A DNA stretch of 64,000 nucleotides from Micropterix aruncella (lineage: Eukaryota; Arthropoda; Insecta; Lepidoptera; Micropterigidae). Below are positions 23,795 to 35,429 of the stretch, one piece after another. Each line of letters begins with the position of its first letter. The first letter of the stretch is position 1. The notes beneath the pieces were generated by a model. It worked only from the letters and a program-made list of their open reading frames with translations. It was not told the origin of the DNA and made no database searches. Location of the stretch: contig OX155961.1 of NCBI GenBank assembly GCA_944548615.1, positions 14,400,639-14,464,638 of the forward strand, in the 5' to 3' direction. Made by a program: the position numbers and the translations under genes.

Positions 23795-24471
23795 ATGTTT
23801 TTAAAAGTAAGTATGTTCTGAAATTAGTAATGATAAGGAAATTGAATCGTTATTGAGGTTGACTTCTATTTTTACAGATTCTGGCTCTGCTGTCTATGGT
23901 CACTGTGATACTAGCCCAATTTGAGCAATTTTCAATTCGACAATACGACAACCGACAACCTCAACCACCTCAACAGAATCCATCCCCTTTCCAATACCGA
24001 AACCAGCAAGCCCCACAGCCTCAGAGAAACCCACCAACTTACTCCCCTTTACCATACAATAGGCAACAATCCCAAGATCCCCCGTCACAGAGACAACCAC
24101 AACAAGTCCCACCCCCACCTCCACCACCCCCGCCACCACCACCTAAACCGCAACAAATATTCTCCAAGCCTAAATTTCAACCCCAAAATGAAGAACCCCA
24201 GCCGATCATCGACGGACCCTCGGAGTACAACTTCCAATATGGAATAGAAGACGAATCCTTCGGAGACTATAAGAAACACGAAGAATCTAGGAACGAAAAT
24301 GAGGTTAAAGGTGTCTACACAGTGGTTCAACCAGATGGAAAAATCCGCATTGTTGAATATACATCCAACGCCGACGGATTTAACGCTGTAGTAAGATACG
24401 AAGAAACGGATGTGAAAATTCCACCGCCACCGAAGCCAAAACCATTAAAAGCCAATCTCATTCGGCCTTAG
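23795..24471 (+). CDS. RR-2 cuticular protein CPR-2 (two exons)
   Basis: Exon 1 is 23795-23806 (M-F-L-K, donor GTAAGT); exon 2 is 23878-24471 after TTTTTACAG. The intron is 71 bp, phase 0. The product has 201 residues: signal peptide MFLKILALLSMVTVILA, then a Gln/Pro-rich linker (residues ~20-110) with a run of about ten Pro near residue 85, then the RR-2 domain (YNFQYGIEDES, GDYKKHEESR, GVYTVVQPDG, RIVEYTSNADGFNAVVRYE), and a Pro/Lys tail. RR-2 proteins bind chitin in the secreted cuticle. It differs from the other genes in this window, so it is not a recent copy of them. The start is fixed by the split signal peptide. Confidence 0.93.
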
Positions 24472-24689
24472 ATATCAAATATTGATGACTGTAAAAAATA
24501 CTACTAGGATATTAGACGATCGATGTAATTGACTTTATTGAGTCTTTTATGTGCGTTCATGGTTACTATTAAATGAATGTAAATTTAAATCTTTGTTTTG
24601 TTGTTAACCCTAATATCAATGTGTTGTTATCCCTAGTCATCATGTAACTATAAGATCTCCTTAAGTAATAACTTTCTTCTTCTTCTCCG

Positions 24690-25170
24690 TCGTTCCCTCA
24701 TTACTGAGGATCGTGGCCACTAGACAACAGTTTGCCTACGAGGCTCCCCCACTTCGGCCTGTCTTCTGCATGGCGGGGCGCAGATTGTATTGACCCTTTT
24801 GTAACTTCTTTGATGAGGTCGTTTCATCTGGCCGGTGATCTGCCTCTGCTTCTTCTTCCCTCCACTTGACCCCGGAAAGCATTTTCTCCAGATTCTCTGG
24901 GTTTCTCCTGGTAGCATGACCGAAGTACTGCAGGACCCTTCTCATGCATGCGGTGGAGAGCCTCACTTGGATGCCGAGTTCTTCTAGGACGGATTGTTGG
25001 CGCGGCGTGCTGTCCATGGGATTCCTAGCATTTTATGCCAACATCACATCTCCAGTGCATCGATTTTGGTGCGTATCCGAGCTTTCAGGGGCCATGTCTC
25101 CGATGCATAGAGAAAGATCGAGAAAACCAGAGCTCGAACCAGCCTGACCTTAGTCCGTTTACTTATACCC
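24690..25170 (-). pseudogene. RTE-like LINE RT C-terminal fragment, minus strand
   Basis: The reverse strand reads VRLVRALVFSIFLYASETWP, then ARIRTKIDALEM-CWHKMLGIPW, then TACMRRVLQYFGHATRRN and a decayed RGRQ-like tail. The YASETW and GHATRR motifs are typical of RTE-clade LINEs. There are several stops and frameshifts. Confidence 0.75.
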
Positions 25171-25709
25171 CGAAGTAATAACTGTAACATTTCAAATATC
25201 ATCGCTCTATATATGAGATGTCATACATATAAACTTTTCAGGGCATGGAAAAATCTGAATAACTTCGTTCACGAGATTTTATTTTTAGTTGTGTAAATAG
25301 GACTAAATTAACAAAAAGAATTAGTTTACTGCACTAACTATTAAAGCACGTAAGATGTATCATTGGATAAAATCATCGACTCATGCCTACGAGGTGACAC
25401 TGCAATGAGAATTACAATAAAACTAAGCAATTTAACTACTCGGGACATGGACAAAACGATGCGTAGAGTGAATTTATATCAATAAAAATAAAAAACGCAA
25501 ATTCGATTTTTTGGCGCTTTAGGGGTATAAGCGCTCACATTTGTTAGATCGACGCGACGATAATCGAAATTTTAGAATTAGACAAATATTGCTTTTTATA
25601 TCCCACACAATTCTCCAATTCTAATTCAAGAAATTTGTTGGAAATCCAATGTTTCGTAGACTAAGTTAAATGGAAATGATCATCATCAAAAGCGCTACAA
25701 CTCATTGTG

Positions 25710-26060
25710 TATTTTAAATTCATCAAGAATCTTCTTATAATGCACCCTATCCTAGGTTTTTGGTTTTTAGTTGTTCACTTCAAGTGCATTTAGGCCTTTA
25801 ACCACAGAGCCAAACCATTGCAGTTTTGGTCGCCCGATTTTACAATGCCTTCCAGGTCTCCATAAAGAATGCGTTTCAATGGCTTATCACATGCCTTCAT
25901 CAATTTAGACAGGTTAAGTATTTTGTTCATTGCTTTTACTCAACACGTAGTCCTCCTGCACATCACCGAAGACCTTGCTGAGTATTTTGCGTCTAAAGAA
26001 ATGTAGTAAATTTTCATCCGCTTCAGAGAGAGTTCATGTCTCTAGCATAACTTAGGACTA
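25710..26060 (-). pseudogene. Second LINE tail, minus strand
   Basis: The reverse strand reads FFRRKILSKVFGDVQEDYV and later GRPKLQWFGSVVKGLNAL, resembling the end of RTE-type ORFs, with frameshifts. Distinct sequence from 24690-25170. Confidence 0.5.
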
Positions 26061-26079
26061 AACGTAAAATAACTACCTT

Positions 26080-26350
26080 TACGCCAACAAGCCCGTGAGA
26101 GCACAACGCCTTACCGCTAGGCACCGGGGAGTAAACCCAGCAGGCCTCAATACCAGATTTGGCCGGATATCTCCGCCCACCTGTCTGGTCACGGATTTCC
26201 GGTCGCTTGCGCCGAGTCTACCTGACGTCAGCAGCAATTCAATTCGAATATATCGTGGGCCGAGCCGCCCCTTTCCCACCCGGGATCGCGTAGCCAATGA
26301 TTTGAATGATAGATGACGCTGATCGACAACTACCCCCGCTGCCATAGGAA
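26080..26350 (+). mobile_element. Diverged GGGCGARCCC-family copy
   Basis: Keeps segment-A landmarks: CCCGTGAGAGCACAACGCCT, CGGTCGCTTGCG, CCCGGGATCG, and ACCCCCGCTGCCATAGGAAA. Much older than the copies at 10203 and 43402. No duplication found at its edges. Confidence 0.6.
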
Positions 26351-27299
26351 ATATATTCTCCGTTATTCGCCGGATTGCGTAAGAGTGGATTACACAGTCT
26401 TGTATACAAACCGCCCAGTTCCGCCCAGGTATATCCGCGATCTTCTGATCCCAATTGCTTTCGACTGCAAGATTACAGCTGTGGCAGAAGCTCATAGCAG
26501 CTGCCCTGGCAGGAGGAGGCTACCATATAACAGTTAAACCGTGAGTTGGCAGGAACCATCAGGAACCTATTTTATCATGCCTTTTACATTTTATCAGTTG
26601 TTTATGAAGAGGACAACTTCTGACTGTATCCAATCATCCGCGACGACCTGTTCTAGCCAAAATAGGTACCACACTTTCTGTCAAACCAGATTGAAACAAG
26701 GATTCGGGAAGTCATTCCACCGTTCATCGTTCTTTGGACATCCCAGTCCACTCAATATATCTCAGTAAAATGCAACTACTACTTTGTAATTTAATTATCA
26801 ACAAAAATATTTACAATGCAATGAACTTCGTAAAAAGACGAACTAAATTTACAGTGTCTTACGACAGAGTTATTAGCCCATCAATAATATTTCAAAATAA
26901 AACGCAACCACTAAAGTGAACCATTTTATCCAATTAAGGATTGCGAACAACGTCCGAAAATGGTTCAGTTTTATTTATTGATTCCAGTTTATGTGTAGCC
27001 GTAGCGCAGTTATCGTTTTAACACCCAATTTGGAAATAGTTTCTTCACCAATTTACTTACTTTATTACAGTCGATTTAATTTCCTTTCGTTTTTTATTTA
27101 ATCTTCCTGCAAATATATCCGGAAAAGATAATATCTGGCTTTTCCCAAATGTACTTTATTATACAAATGTAAGTCTTGTGTACTTTATTCACTTAATTAA
27201 CTAACAGACAAATCAGATTCCAAAATTGATGATAAACTTGAATGGATTATCGGAATAAATATGTATATAAATATTCGAAATGCCATTATTGTAAAATCA

Positions 27300-27660
27300 A
27301 AATCAAAATCAAAATGTTCTTTATTCATATAGACACAATATATTATTTTTAATTTATGCTCTTATATTGCGTACAAACATTACTCCCAAGCCGTTTTGTC
27401 ATTTACATAATCAGATATTGTATAGTATGATTTTTTATACAAATTTGCTTTGATAGTGGCTTTAAACTTATTTACAGATAGTTCTCTAATAGTGCGAGAA
27501 AGTTTGTTAAAGAAACGTATACATTGTCCCAAAAAAGAATTGCTTATTTTGTGGAGAAGAGTAGCACTTACAACAAGGTTATGGTTATGACTAGTATTAA
27601 CATTATGAGTGTCGCTTTTTTTTTTATTTGTCAATATTCTTGTCGACATACAACAGATTT
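27300..27660 (-). pseudogene. LINE 3' end with (TTTTGA)n tail, minus strand
   Basis: Minus-strand frame 27380-27649 encodes a LINE tail: [56 protein letters not shown], then NDKTAWE. The 3' end is the (TTTTGA)n tract at 27296-27314. 5'-truncated. Confidence 0.82.
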
Positions 27661-27662
27661 TC

Positions 27663-27855
<193 letters not shown>

Positions 27856-28679
27856 TATTTGATAAGGTTTGTAAAGAAATCCGTTGATAGGATGATGTTT
27901 TTATTTAAAATAAAATTAGTAAAAGCTACTTAAAAAGCAGCGAAGGAAATCCCAGCTTGTATTGGGAAATGCTTATGTTTGAATGAGATATACTTACGGA
28001 TGTGCACGATTTTCGACGGTGCAATGTAAGTTTAAAGGTCCTTTTGCAGTCGACTAACGATCACTATTCATCCATATATCTCATAAATAGGGCTTATCCT
28101 TATGCAACACAAAATGCCTTAAATTGAGACGAATTAAGCGAAAAAATAAAAAATTAAACTATTGGTCACTTCGGCAAAGCCGTTTTCCAAATGAAAGTGA
28201 CATTACAAAATAATTCAAATTTCGAATGCTACCAACATTTAAAATATGATACAATTGGCTGAGTTTGTTATCAACGAGCCATTAAATCGAAATAAAAATA
28301 AAAAACCTCCATATGCTCAATGAAATGAAAGAAGAAACTTCAATCTTAATTTCTGGCAGAGGAGTTTATAATAAAGATTTTATAATGTTATCAAAATAGG
28401 GTAAACCTATATAAAATTGTATAATATTAAAAAAATGTAAAGAAATATTGTAGAAAACAGTATAATATTGTTATATTTGATAAGGTTTGTACAAACCTGA
28501 TACAGGTGCTGACATCAAAGTGGAGTAAGTGGACTGATGCAGGTGCTAATATCGAAGGATTTTGTCTAGTAAATAATGTTAGGTCCCACAGTAAAATCTC
28601 TTTTAGGTGTTCTGGGTTTCGTTGATCATATTAACAACGGTTTAAACTTTTTCTATTATTAATAATATATATCTAACAG

Positions 28680-29560
28680 GTAGGCAGCTTGGGCTGTTGA
28701 GTTCGTGCTTCAATTACAGTTTTTTTGTGGAATAAGTCAAGTTTATTTTGAAAGTCATTAACACTTTTGGCACCGATCATTTCACTAGGGAGAGCATTCC
28801 ATTCGTTTACCATTCTACTGCTGAGGAAGTCGTTTTTAGGATTTAAATGATGTCACGCTGGAGTTCCAGATGATGCCCACGCAGATGTGTGTTAGTATTC
28901 ATGGTGTAGTTAGTTTGCAACCCAGAAACGTCATATGATGCAGTCAGGATCTTATATCTCAATCAAGTTATCCCGTGCTCTCGGTTACTTCAGATGGGAC
29001 AAACCGAGAGCCGCCTATATTTCAAGTTATAAGGCAATATAAGCCGTCAATATTAGTCAAGTTGTAAGGCATTTTAGTGGATCTTCGCCGGGCCTTCCCT
29101 AGAAGATGGATATGCTTCCTAAAGTACGGGTTCCAGATCTAATAGGCGGGTTCCAAATGGTTCTTACAAATGACAGATTTTCAGCATCCTTTTTTAAGTA
29201 ATGTAGTGAAAAGCTCTCCGAATGATGAGCAATACAAAGTTCGGTTTCTTTACTACTGCAGTCACATTTTCTTCGGCAACTATTACACCAAGATCCTTTT
29301 GCGATGTCATAGCATGAAGACGGGTCTTTTCCAGAAAGATTGGCTGCTTATGGTACTTTTTCCAAGATAAGGAACAACACATTATTAAGTGTTCAGATTT
29401 AGAAGCTATTCCCATATCCAATAGCTGAGTTCGTTGAGGTTATTCTTTAAGCTGCAGCTGCTGAGTAGTGTATTTGCATATATCATCATATCGTCTGCGT
29501 AAAAACTATATGGTCTGACGTCTATGCGATATTAAATCTTGAAAATTACCCTGGGAGCCA
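28680..29560 (-). pseudogene. CR1-like LINE RT fragment, minus strand
   Basis: The reverse strand reads FYADDMMIYAN near 29470-29505 (RT motif C), then TSQKDLGVIV near 29280, and a C-terminal KNDFLSSRMVNEWNALPSEM with GAKSVNDFQNKLDLF near 28730-28830. This motif order is that of CR1/Jockey-type LINEs. Frame breaks throughout. Confidence 0.8.
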
Positions 29561-29566
29561 TTTTTT

Positions 29567-30355
29567 TTTGCTAGTAGTATTTATTTTTAAAAAAGATACA
29601 AATTACATGTCACAGTTCCCCACTAAGGCTAGTGCCTTTTCAGTGGGTAACTAACAATAATGTGTTCATATCTGACCTATATTATCTATTACCTATTATA
29701 CTTATATTAACTATAATAACTTTTTACGTTAAGTAGATGAATTGACTTCCTAACCTAACCTAAACTAACCTATATTTCCTATAATAACTAGCTGAATATA
29801 CACTTATTTATTTTTATTATTTTTTAATTTATTTATTAATTTACAATAACTTTATATATGTCATATACACACCATTAGCATAATATGGTTGAGCTGGGAG
29901 AGATTGAGCACATCCTAAGGTGAAAATGTTTATCCGCAATCCTAACAAGGTCAGAGAACCGTATCTAGGGTCGCTGATTTTTGTTTAATGGTATCGACGA
30001 GCTGACTCTTTTGACATTATGAACTTACGTTGCATTGCATAATACATAAGAATATATACATATGTATATAAATATTTACAGTAAATAAATGATTTTCCAC
30101 TAAATTAATATACCTACTTCCTAATCTAACCTAGCATAATTTAACATATACTAATTATCTTGGTATACACTAAATATGTGTACTTACTTTGTTTACAATT
30201 ACAATAATAAATGATTACACTAATAAAATGATTTACACTAGATATCTAAACTAATGCCCTAACATAACCTAACTTATCTTGACTAGCTTGGTTTATCCTA
30301 ATTATTCTACATAGTGATGTTAATGCTAATTTAGCCTAATATAATTTATATTTGT
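29567..30355. repeat. Dispersed repeat with CCTAA-rich segments, copy 2
   Basis: Matches 8325-8830. About 250 bp near 29812-30065 is extra (includes TTTATTTATTAATTTACAAT), probably a later insertion of LINE-tail type. Confidence 0.75.
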
Positions 30356-30715
30356 AGGCCTGGCCCATGAAGTTCCAGGTGCGTGCGTGCACATTTGTTG
30401 TCACCCAGTGGGCACGCCTATGTCAATGTCATCAAAAGAAATATCCCTAATCGCAGACCAAAAAAAACTAATCAGACATACCTAATATGAGATGGTTTAT
30501 TTTTATTATAAGTCAAGTTCGTTAAATATTCACACCTCAAATCGTCCGAATAGTTTGCATAAATTAGCTATAAATATATAATTCATTCGTCATACAAAAT
30601 GTCAGCTAAATCGTCAAGTTTTAATCTTTATCCAACGCCTCGAGACAATCTTCTGTTGCATTTGTCGAAACAACTATATTTCAAAATAGAGTGAACGAGT
30701 CGATGGTGGGACTCG

Positions 30716-30752
30716 TATATATGCCAGCTGCTTCTTTGTATCTTCACAGTTT
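30716..30752 (+). promoter_or_regulatory. CPR-3 core promoter
   Basis: TATATA at 30716-30721 and TTCACAGTTT with A at 30748, 32 bp apart. The start codon is 57 bp further on. Confidence 0.75.
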
Positions 30753-30804
30753 TGATTTAGTGTTTGCATTCGAGAAAATCTCCGTTTTGGGATTCAACGC
30801 CAAG

Positions 30805-33679
30805 ATGAGTCTAAGAGTGAGTTTACTTTTATTGTTTCGTGTGAAGTATTAAAAACTTAATTCGTTTGCTATTGGGATTAGTAGCTGTATTTCTATTTAT
30901 TATATTCGTTATTTCATTGAATTTAATACTAGAAATAATTTAAACAAATTTAAGTATGATAATGTTGTGGAAGGAAGAATCGCTGGGACAAAGACGACGA
31001 CCAAAAGGTGACAGATAATCAAATGACATCAATGTATTTTACAGTATGACCATCCGCCGTAGAAAATGCAATAATTACTTAAACATAAACATTTCAATAA
31101 AAAGTCATCGTGGCAGCTATATACTTAGGTCATGTTTCCAAAAAACCAGAAAAAATAATATAGGAGTATTAAGAAATACGAACAAATGTATTAGTAAACT
31201 AATTTAGTGAGGTATTTTATTGTAATATTCGCTATATCTCAATCATTTAATCGGTGTCTTAATGGATTTCTGAATCTTTCTGAATACGTTATCTCGTGAT
31301 GTCAATGAGTTATCTCCTGATGTCAATACGTAAGATTACGTCTTTACGTGACAAGCAAAAGGGCCACATATAGTTATTTCATACTACAGGCCTCAAAATA
31401 TTGCTTGCCAGAAAGTATAAAAAAAATCGGTTATGTCACCCCAATACTTTCCGGACAAGTAGCCAAGGACGATTTTTAAATTAATATTAATTCCATAAAT
31501 AAAATCGATTCGCGCCCTCTCTCTGCCGGCGGACGAACCCGGTTGGGTCCAGTTGCAATTGCCATTGGCGGTGCGGTTTGTTTCTCGGCTAGCCTTAGGT
31601 AGTTCGGCGTTAATATGTGATAATAACTCCGAGCTAGGTTAAACTAGCCAGATAGATTACAATATATGGCGAATTAAAATATTATTAAAAAAGCTTGTAT
31701 ATTAATTAGATATTCTCTAAATCTGATATATCTAAGATGATATGACTGGTGCGCTAGTAACTAAACCCTGATGGACCGATTTCATATTTTTAACTCTTGC
31801 CACACACACATTTGGTATATGCAGGCATATACAAAATTTCAGCCTAATCGGATTATGCGTTTGGGCGCTATCGTGGAGGAATTCACACAGCCACACAAAT
31901 ATGTTTTAATCCGGAAATGATCTTAATCGTCTCAAAGGAGCTAAAACTGGATATCCCCGTACACCTCTCGATTTTTTTTACGCGTTCACAATACTTTCTT
32001 TCTTTGTTGGTTAGTAGGCCGGGAAAGTAAAATGATATCAATTTAAATATATTTAAAATCATTTTTATTCAATTAAATTAAATTAAAGTCAAATGGGAAA
32101 CATGAAGAGAACATGAAAAATGAGAAGAAACAGGACTATAATTTTCAAAAAATATATATATTGATATTTATTAAAGTAAAGTAAAGTAAAAGGTATTTAT
32201 TTCCAATACAACCATACAATTGTGTAGGAATGACAGTAATTAATCTTAAATTAGTTACTCAATTTAGACAAGAGATGATATACAATATATAGTTTTAAAC
32301 TTACCAATTTACGAAAACATAGACTATATGATAACAGTTTACAACAAAACAATTAACGGTAAATAATATGTATTAGATTAAATGGGTAGATACGATGCTA
32401 TGTATCTACCCATTTAATCTAAATTAGAAAAATTTATTATTATTATAATTAAACTATTAGAAAAACTATTTATTTTATTTTATATAATCAGATATCTATA
32501 ATAATAAATTATAACATACTTAAACATAGCAATATATGTGCATAAACGCAATTCATTGTACCTTTTTTTTAACAAAAAATAGCTTTAGAATAGGATGCAA
32601 CCTAGTTATGTTAGATTATAGGGAAATTTTAATTTTATATTCTTATCATGTAATCAATATTTTAAATTTGATTTAATTTGAAATTATTCTGGCGCAAGTG
32701 TACTGCATCAAATCTGTATGCCATTAAATTAAGTTATTTAAATCCTTGAGGAAAACATTTATAATACCATCAATTATAATACGCAGTTTCTCGCCTTACT
32801 TGCTTTCAAAGTCTCTTATTAAACTTCTCAACTAATGATGAAAGTTAGACACAGTAAAAGATGTCAAAAAATGATAATATTTTCTATAAAAAATCGTTTT
32901 ATTGGAAAGGTGGACTATATGGAGAATTATCGTTATTTAAACTTTACTATGTAATAATTAATTGGGTGATTTTTGCGAAAAATCGACTTTTTCGTACGAA
33001 CTTTTGGTAATGTTGATTTTTGTAATTTTTTGAGTTTTCGGCAACCACATCAGGAAAATACATGGTTTTTGCAATGTTTTGGGATTTTTTCCCGGTAATT
33101 TTAGCTACGGCAAAATCAGAAATCCCGCCCGATCAAATTTTAGTCGATTTTTATTTAACCATCTACTTATTATTATTGTTTCAGGCTCTCGTTTTCGTCA
33201 CCATGGCCGCTGCGGCTTCCTCCCAAATCATATACCAGTCACTAAACTCAGTATCTCCAAGACCAGCCTTGGCAAGGTTCGGAATTGCACCAGTCGTCCA
33301 ACCGGAAGTAGCAGTACTCCAACCGAGAGTAGCATTACCTCAAATACAAGTACCGGTACAACGAACAACCCTGATCGACGAGGACGGACCAGCTGAATAC
33401 CAGTTCAGATACGCCGTTCAGGATCCGCTCACCGGAGACTACAAGTCTCAGGAAGAGTCCAGGTTGAACGACATTGTGAAGGGACAGTACACCATCGCTC
33501 AGCCTGATGGTCTTCTGAGGATAGTCGACTATGGTGCAAACGACGCCACTGGATTCAGCGCGATCGTCAGGTACGAGCCACTCACTGGGAGACTGGCAGT
33601 CGCTACACCGGTCGCTGCAAATGTTGCAGTAGCTTCAAATGTTGCAGTAGCTACACCAACTGTTACTAGAGTGGCTTAA
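30805..33679 (+). CDS. RR-2 cuticular protein CPR-3 (two exons)
   Basis: Exon 1 is 30805-30816 (M-S-L-R, donor GTGAGT); exon 2 is 33185-33679 after ATTGTTTCAG. The 2368-bp phase-0 intron holds repeat R2, a perfect hairpin and AT-rich sequence. The product has 168 residues: signal peptide MSLRALVFVTMAAAASS, a Gln/Val/Pro linker, the RR-2 domain (EYQFRYAVQDPLTGDYKSQ, ESRLNDIVKGQYT, QPDGLLRIVDYGANDATGF), and an Ala/Val tail (repeats of NVAVA). The RR-2 domain is close to CPR-4 and CPR-5, so these three are one subfamily. An open frame upstream of exon 2 (from 33062) is intronic. Confidence 0.93.
31427..31935 (+). mobile_element. Dispersed repeat R2, copy 1 (CPR-3 intron)
   Basis: Matches the reverse complement of 49505-50048 at roughly 75%: AAATAAAATCGAT, GCGCCCTCTCTC then GCCGGCGG, CGAACC-GGTTGGGT, and the end GGCGCTATCGTGGAGGAAT. 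No ORF. Class unknown. Confidence 0.75.
32373..32422. repeat. Perfect 21-bp-arm hairpin in the CPR-3 intron
   Basis: The arm 32373-32393 begins TTAGATTAAATGGGTAGATA; an 8-nt loop (32394-32401) and the exact reverse complement (32402-32422) follow. Confidence 0.92.
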
Positions 33680-34350
33680 AAAATTATATACCCAATACCT
33701 TTGTTTTTAGATATGTAATGAAAGATATATTTTTGTAATCGATTAAACGACAAATTAAACATATTGCATTAATATTTCGTTTTTCTCCCATATAGGCAAC
33801 AAGCTGTACCCGCGGCTCCGCCCGCGTCAAAGCTGTACCTGCGGCTCCGCCCTGGTCATCTTGATTATGTTTTTTCTTGATCTATAATGCACTGCACAAA
33901 AAAGTTATCAGCATTAATTATATAGGGTATAATAGATTGCTCAATGCCGTACTACGTTTTGGCAGCTAGGATTTTACTATGAAACGCAACGTGTAGATGG
34001 CATTCATAGTCCAAACATTGATTAATCTTCTCGTATCTTCAGTGGCTCAATATATTGCGTTTTAAACACGCCGTTACGATATCACATTTCAAAATAAAAT
34101 AATAATATAATTACAAAATATTTTTTTAAATATTTTAATCATATTTACATATAGATGTAAATTTTTACTTTGTTATACAGGTTTCAATACGTAGTAATTA
34201 CACTTTTTAATATTCAAGTAGATTAATAGATGGCAATCGTATCTCCCCGTATATAAAATGCGATAGATGGCATTAATACTTGCATGTTATTATTGTTATC
34301 ATTGGTTGAATAATGTTTTTTTTTTTAAATAATTCACTTCTTTTTTTAAA
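33680..34350. other. Intergenic after CPR-3
   Basis: ATTAAA at about 33741 may be the CPR-3 poly(A) signal. 33795-33870 has two CTGTACCYGCGGCTCCGCCC-like units resembling the head of a common lepidopteran repeat. 33950-34280 shares GATTGCTCAATKCCRTA wording with 19270-19560 (weak). Confidence 0.45.
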
Positions 34351-34351
34351 G

Positions 34352-34606
34352 CTATGTTCTATAAGTTTTAAACATAACGTCTTTGAGATGGGGGACGTTA
34401 GTAGCAACATACTGTTGAAGATATTCTCTGAAGTTTCGTACAGCTCGTTCACACATATTGCGGGGGAGGTGGGTAGCCCTAATTTCTTGAATAATCCGAT
34501 TCCTTAACTCTGGTAGGGCGTGAATGCTATGTTTCAGCATGTTTTCGGTTATAGCGTCGGCCACCCGACAGAGAGACCGCGCTGAGAGAAAAAAACAATT
34601 AGTCAT
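34352..34606 (-). pseudogene. Transposase C-terminal remnant (Tc/mariner-like), minus strand
   Basis: The 84-residue minus-strand frame ends ELRNRIIQEIRATHLPRNMC, ERAVRNFREYLQQYV, HLKDVMFKT. This is the conserved end of DD34-type transposases common in insects (helix, then an R-x-C-x-x-x-x-G-H-L-x-D-x-x-F-K-T form). Here the usual Cys before the loop is Tyr. The catalytic part is gone. Confidence 0.6.
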
Positions 34607-35124
34607 AATATTGAAACGGAAAATCCTCGACTAATTCGTTGCTGCCAGTTCTAAATTCAAAGGATAGTTTGCCAGTGTTAGGACCTCTACGTATGAGTAT
34701 AGTTTGATCGCACGTTAAAAGATGGAGCCGTTGTCGATTTAAATCGTAATGTCGTTCGAGCGAATGCAAATATTGCAGTCTTTTTACCGATAGTATTCTA
34801 AGATCTTAGTTGGCTGGACGGTTGAATGAAGGCGAATACCCTTTTAAGGAGTGGTAATGAACAGGGAACATTTCACGGATTGCATGGTCACAAGGTATTA
34901 CAGTACTGGTACTACTATACTTTTGCATAAATCATAGCATCCTGATCGCAATGGTGCTACATTTTAAAGGTGATATATTGCGATAATGAATAGCATCGTG
35001 GCATTCAAAATTATTGTCAGGACGCATCTCACTGCACTACAGTGGTGTTACAATAATGCTACATAAATGAAGTACGTTTAGTGTAGAGATGCAACGAAGT
35101 TTTACAGGCCAGCAATGATCATAC

Positions 35125-35420
35125 ATCATTATGCCACACATATTAATGACATCTCTACCAGTTTCCACCACTCCAAAATCTCACTTTATGCAAATGATAT
35201 GAAAATCATATGCCCTATCAAGACGCCGGATGATTCTGTTAAACTGTAAGAAGATCTGGATAGATTCCAAACTTTCTGTCTCTTAAACAAATTAGACCTT
35301 TATGTATCTAAGTGTTATATTTGCTCCTTAACACGTAAGCCTCTACCGTCTCTATATAATTACAAACTTCAAAAAAGCACCTTGACTAGAGTTTCTTCTT
35401 AGCAATATTAGCATCTATCT
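35125..35420 (+). pseudogene. Jockey-like LINE RT fragment
   Basis: Plus strand reads THINDISTSFHHSKISLYAND, MKIICPIKTPDDSVKL, a stop, then EDLDRFQTFCLLNKLDL and SKCYICSLTRKPLP. The catalytic box is YAND instead of YADD, so it is dead. Confidence 0.75.
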
Positions 35421-35429
35421 AGTTATATT

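Noticed and set aside
33062..33184. Extending CPR-3 upstream as a single-exon gene from 33062
   Set aside because: The acceptor at 33184 and exon 1 at 30805 restore a standard signal peptide; the upstream frame is intronic.
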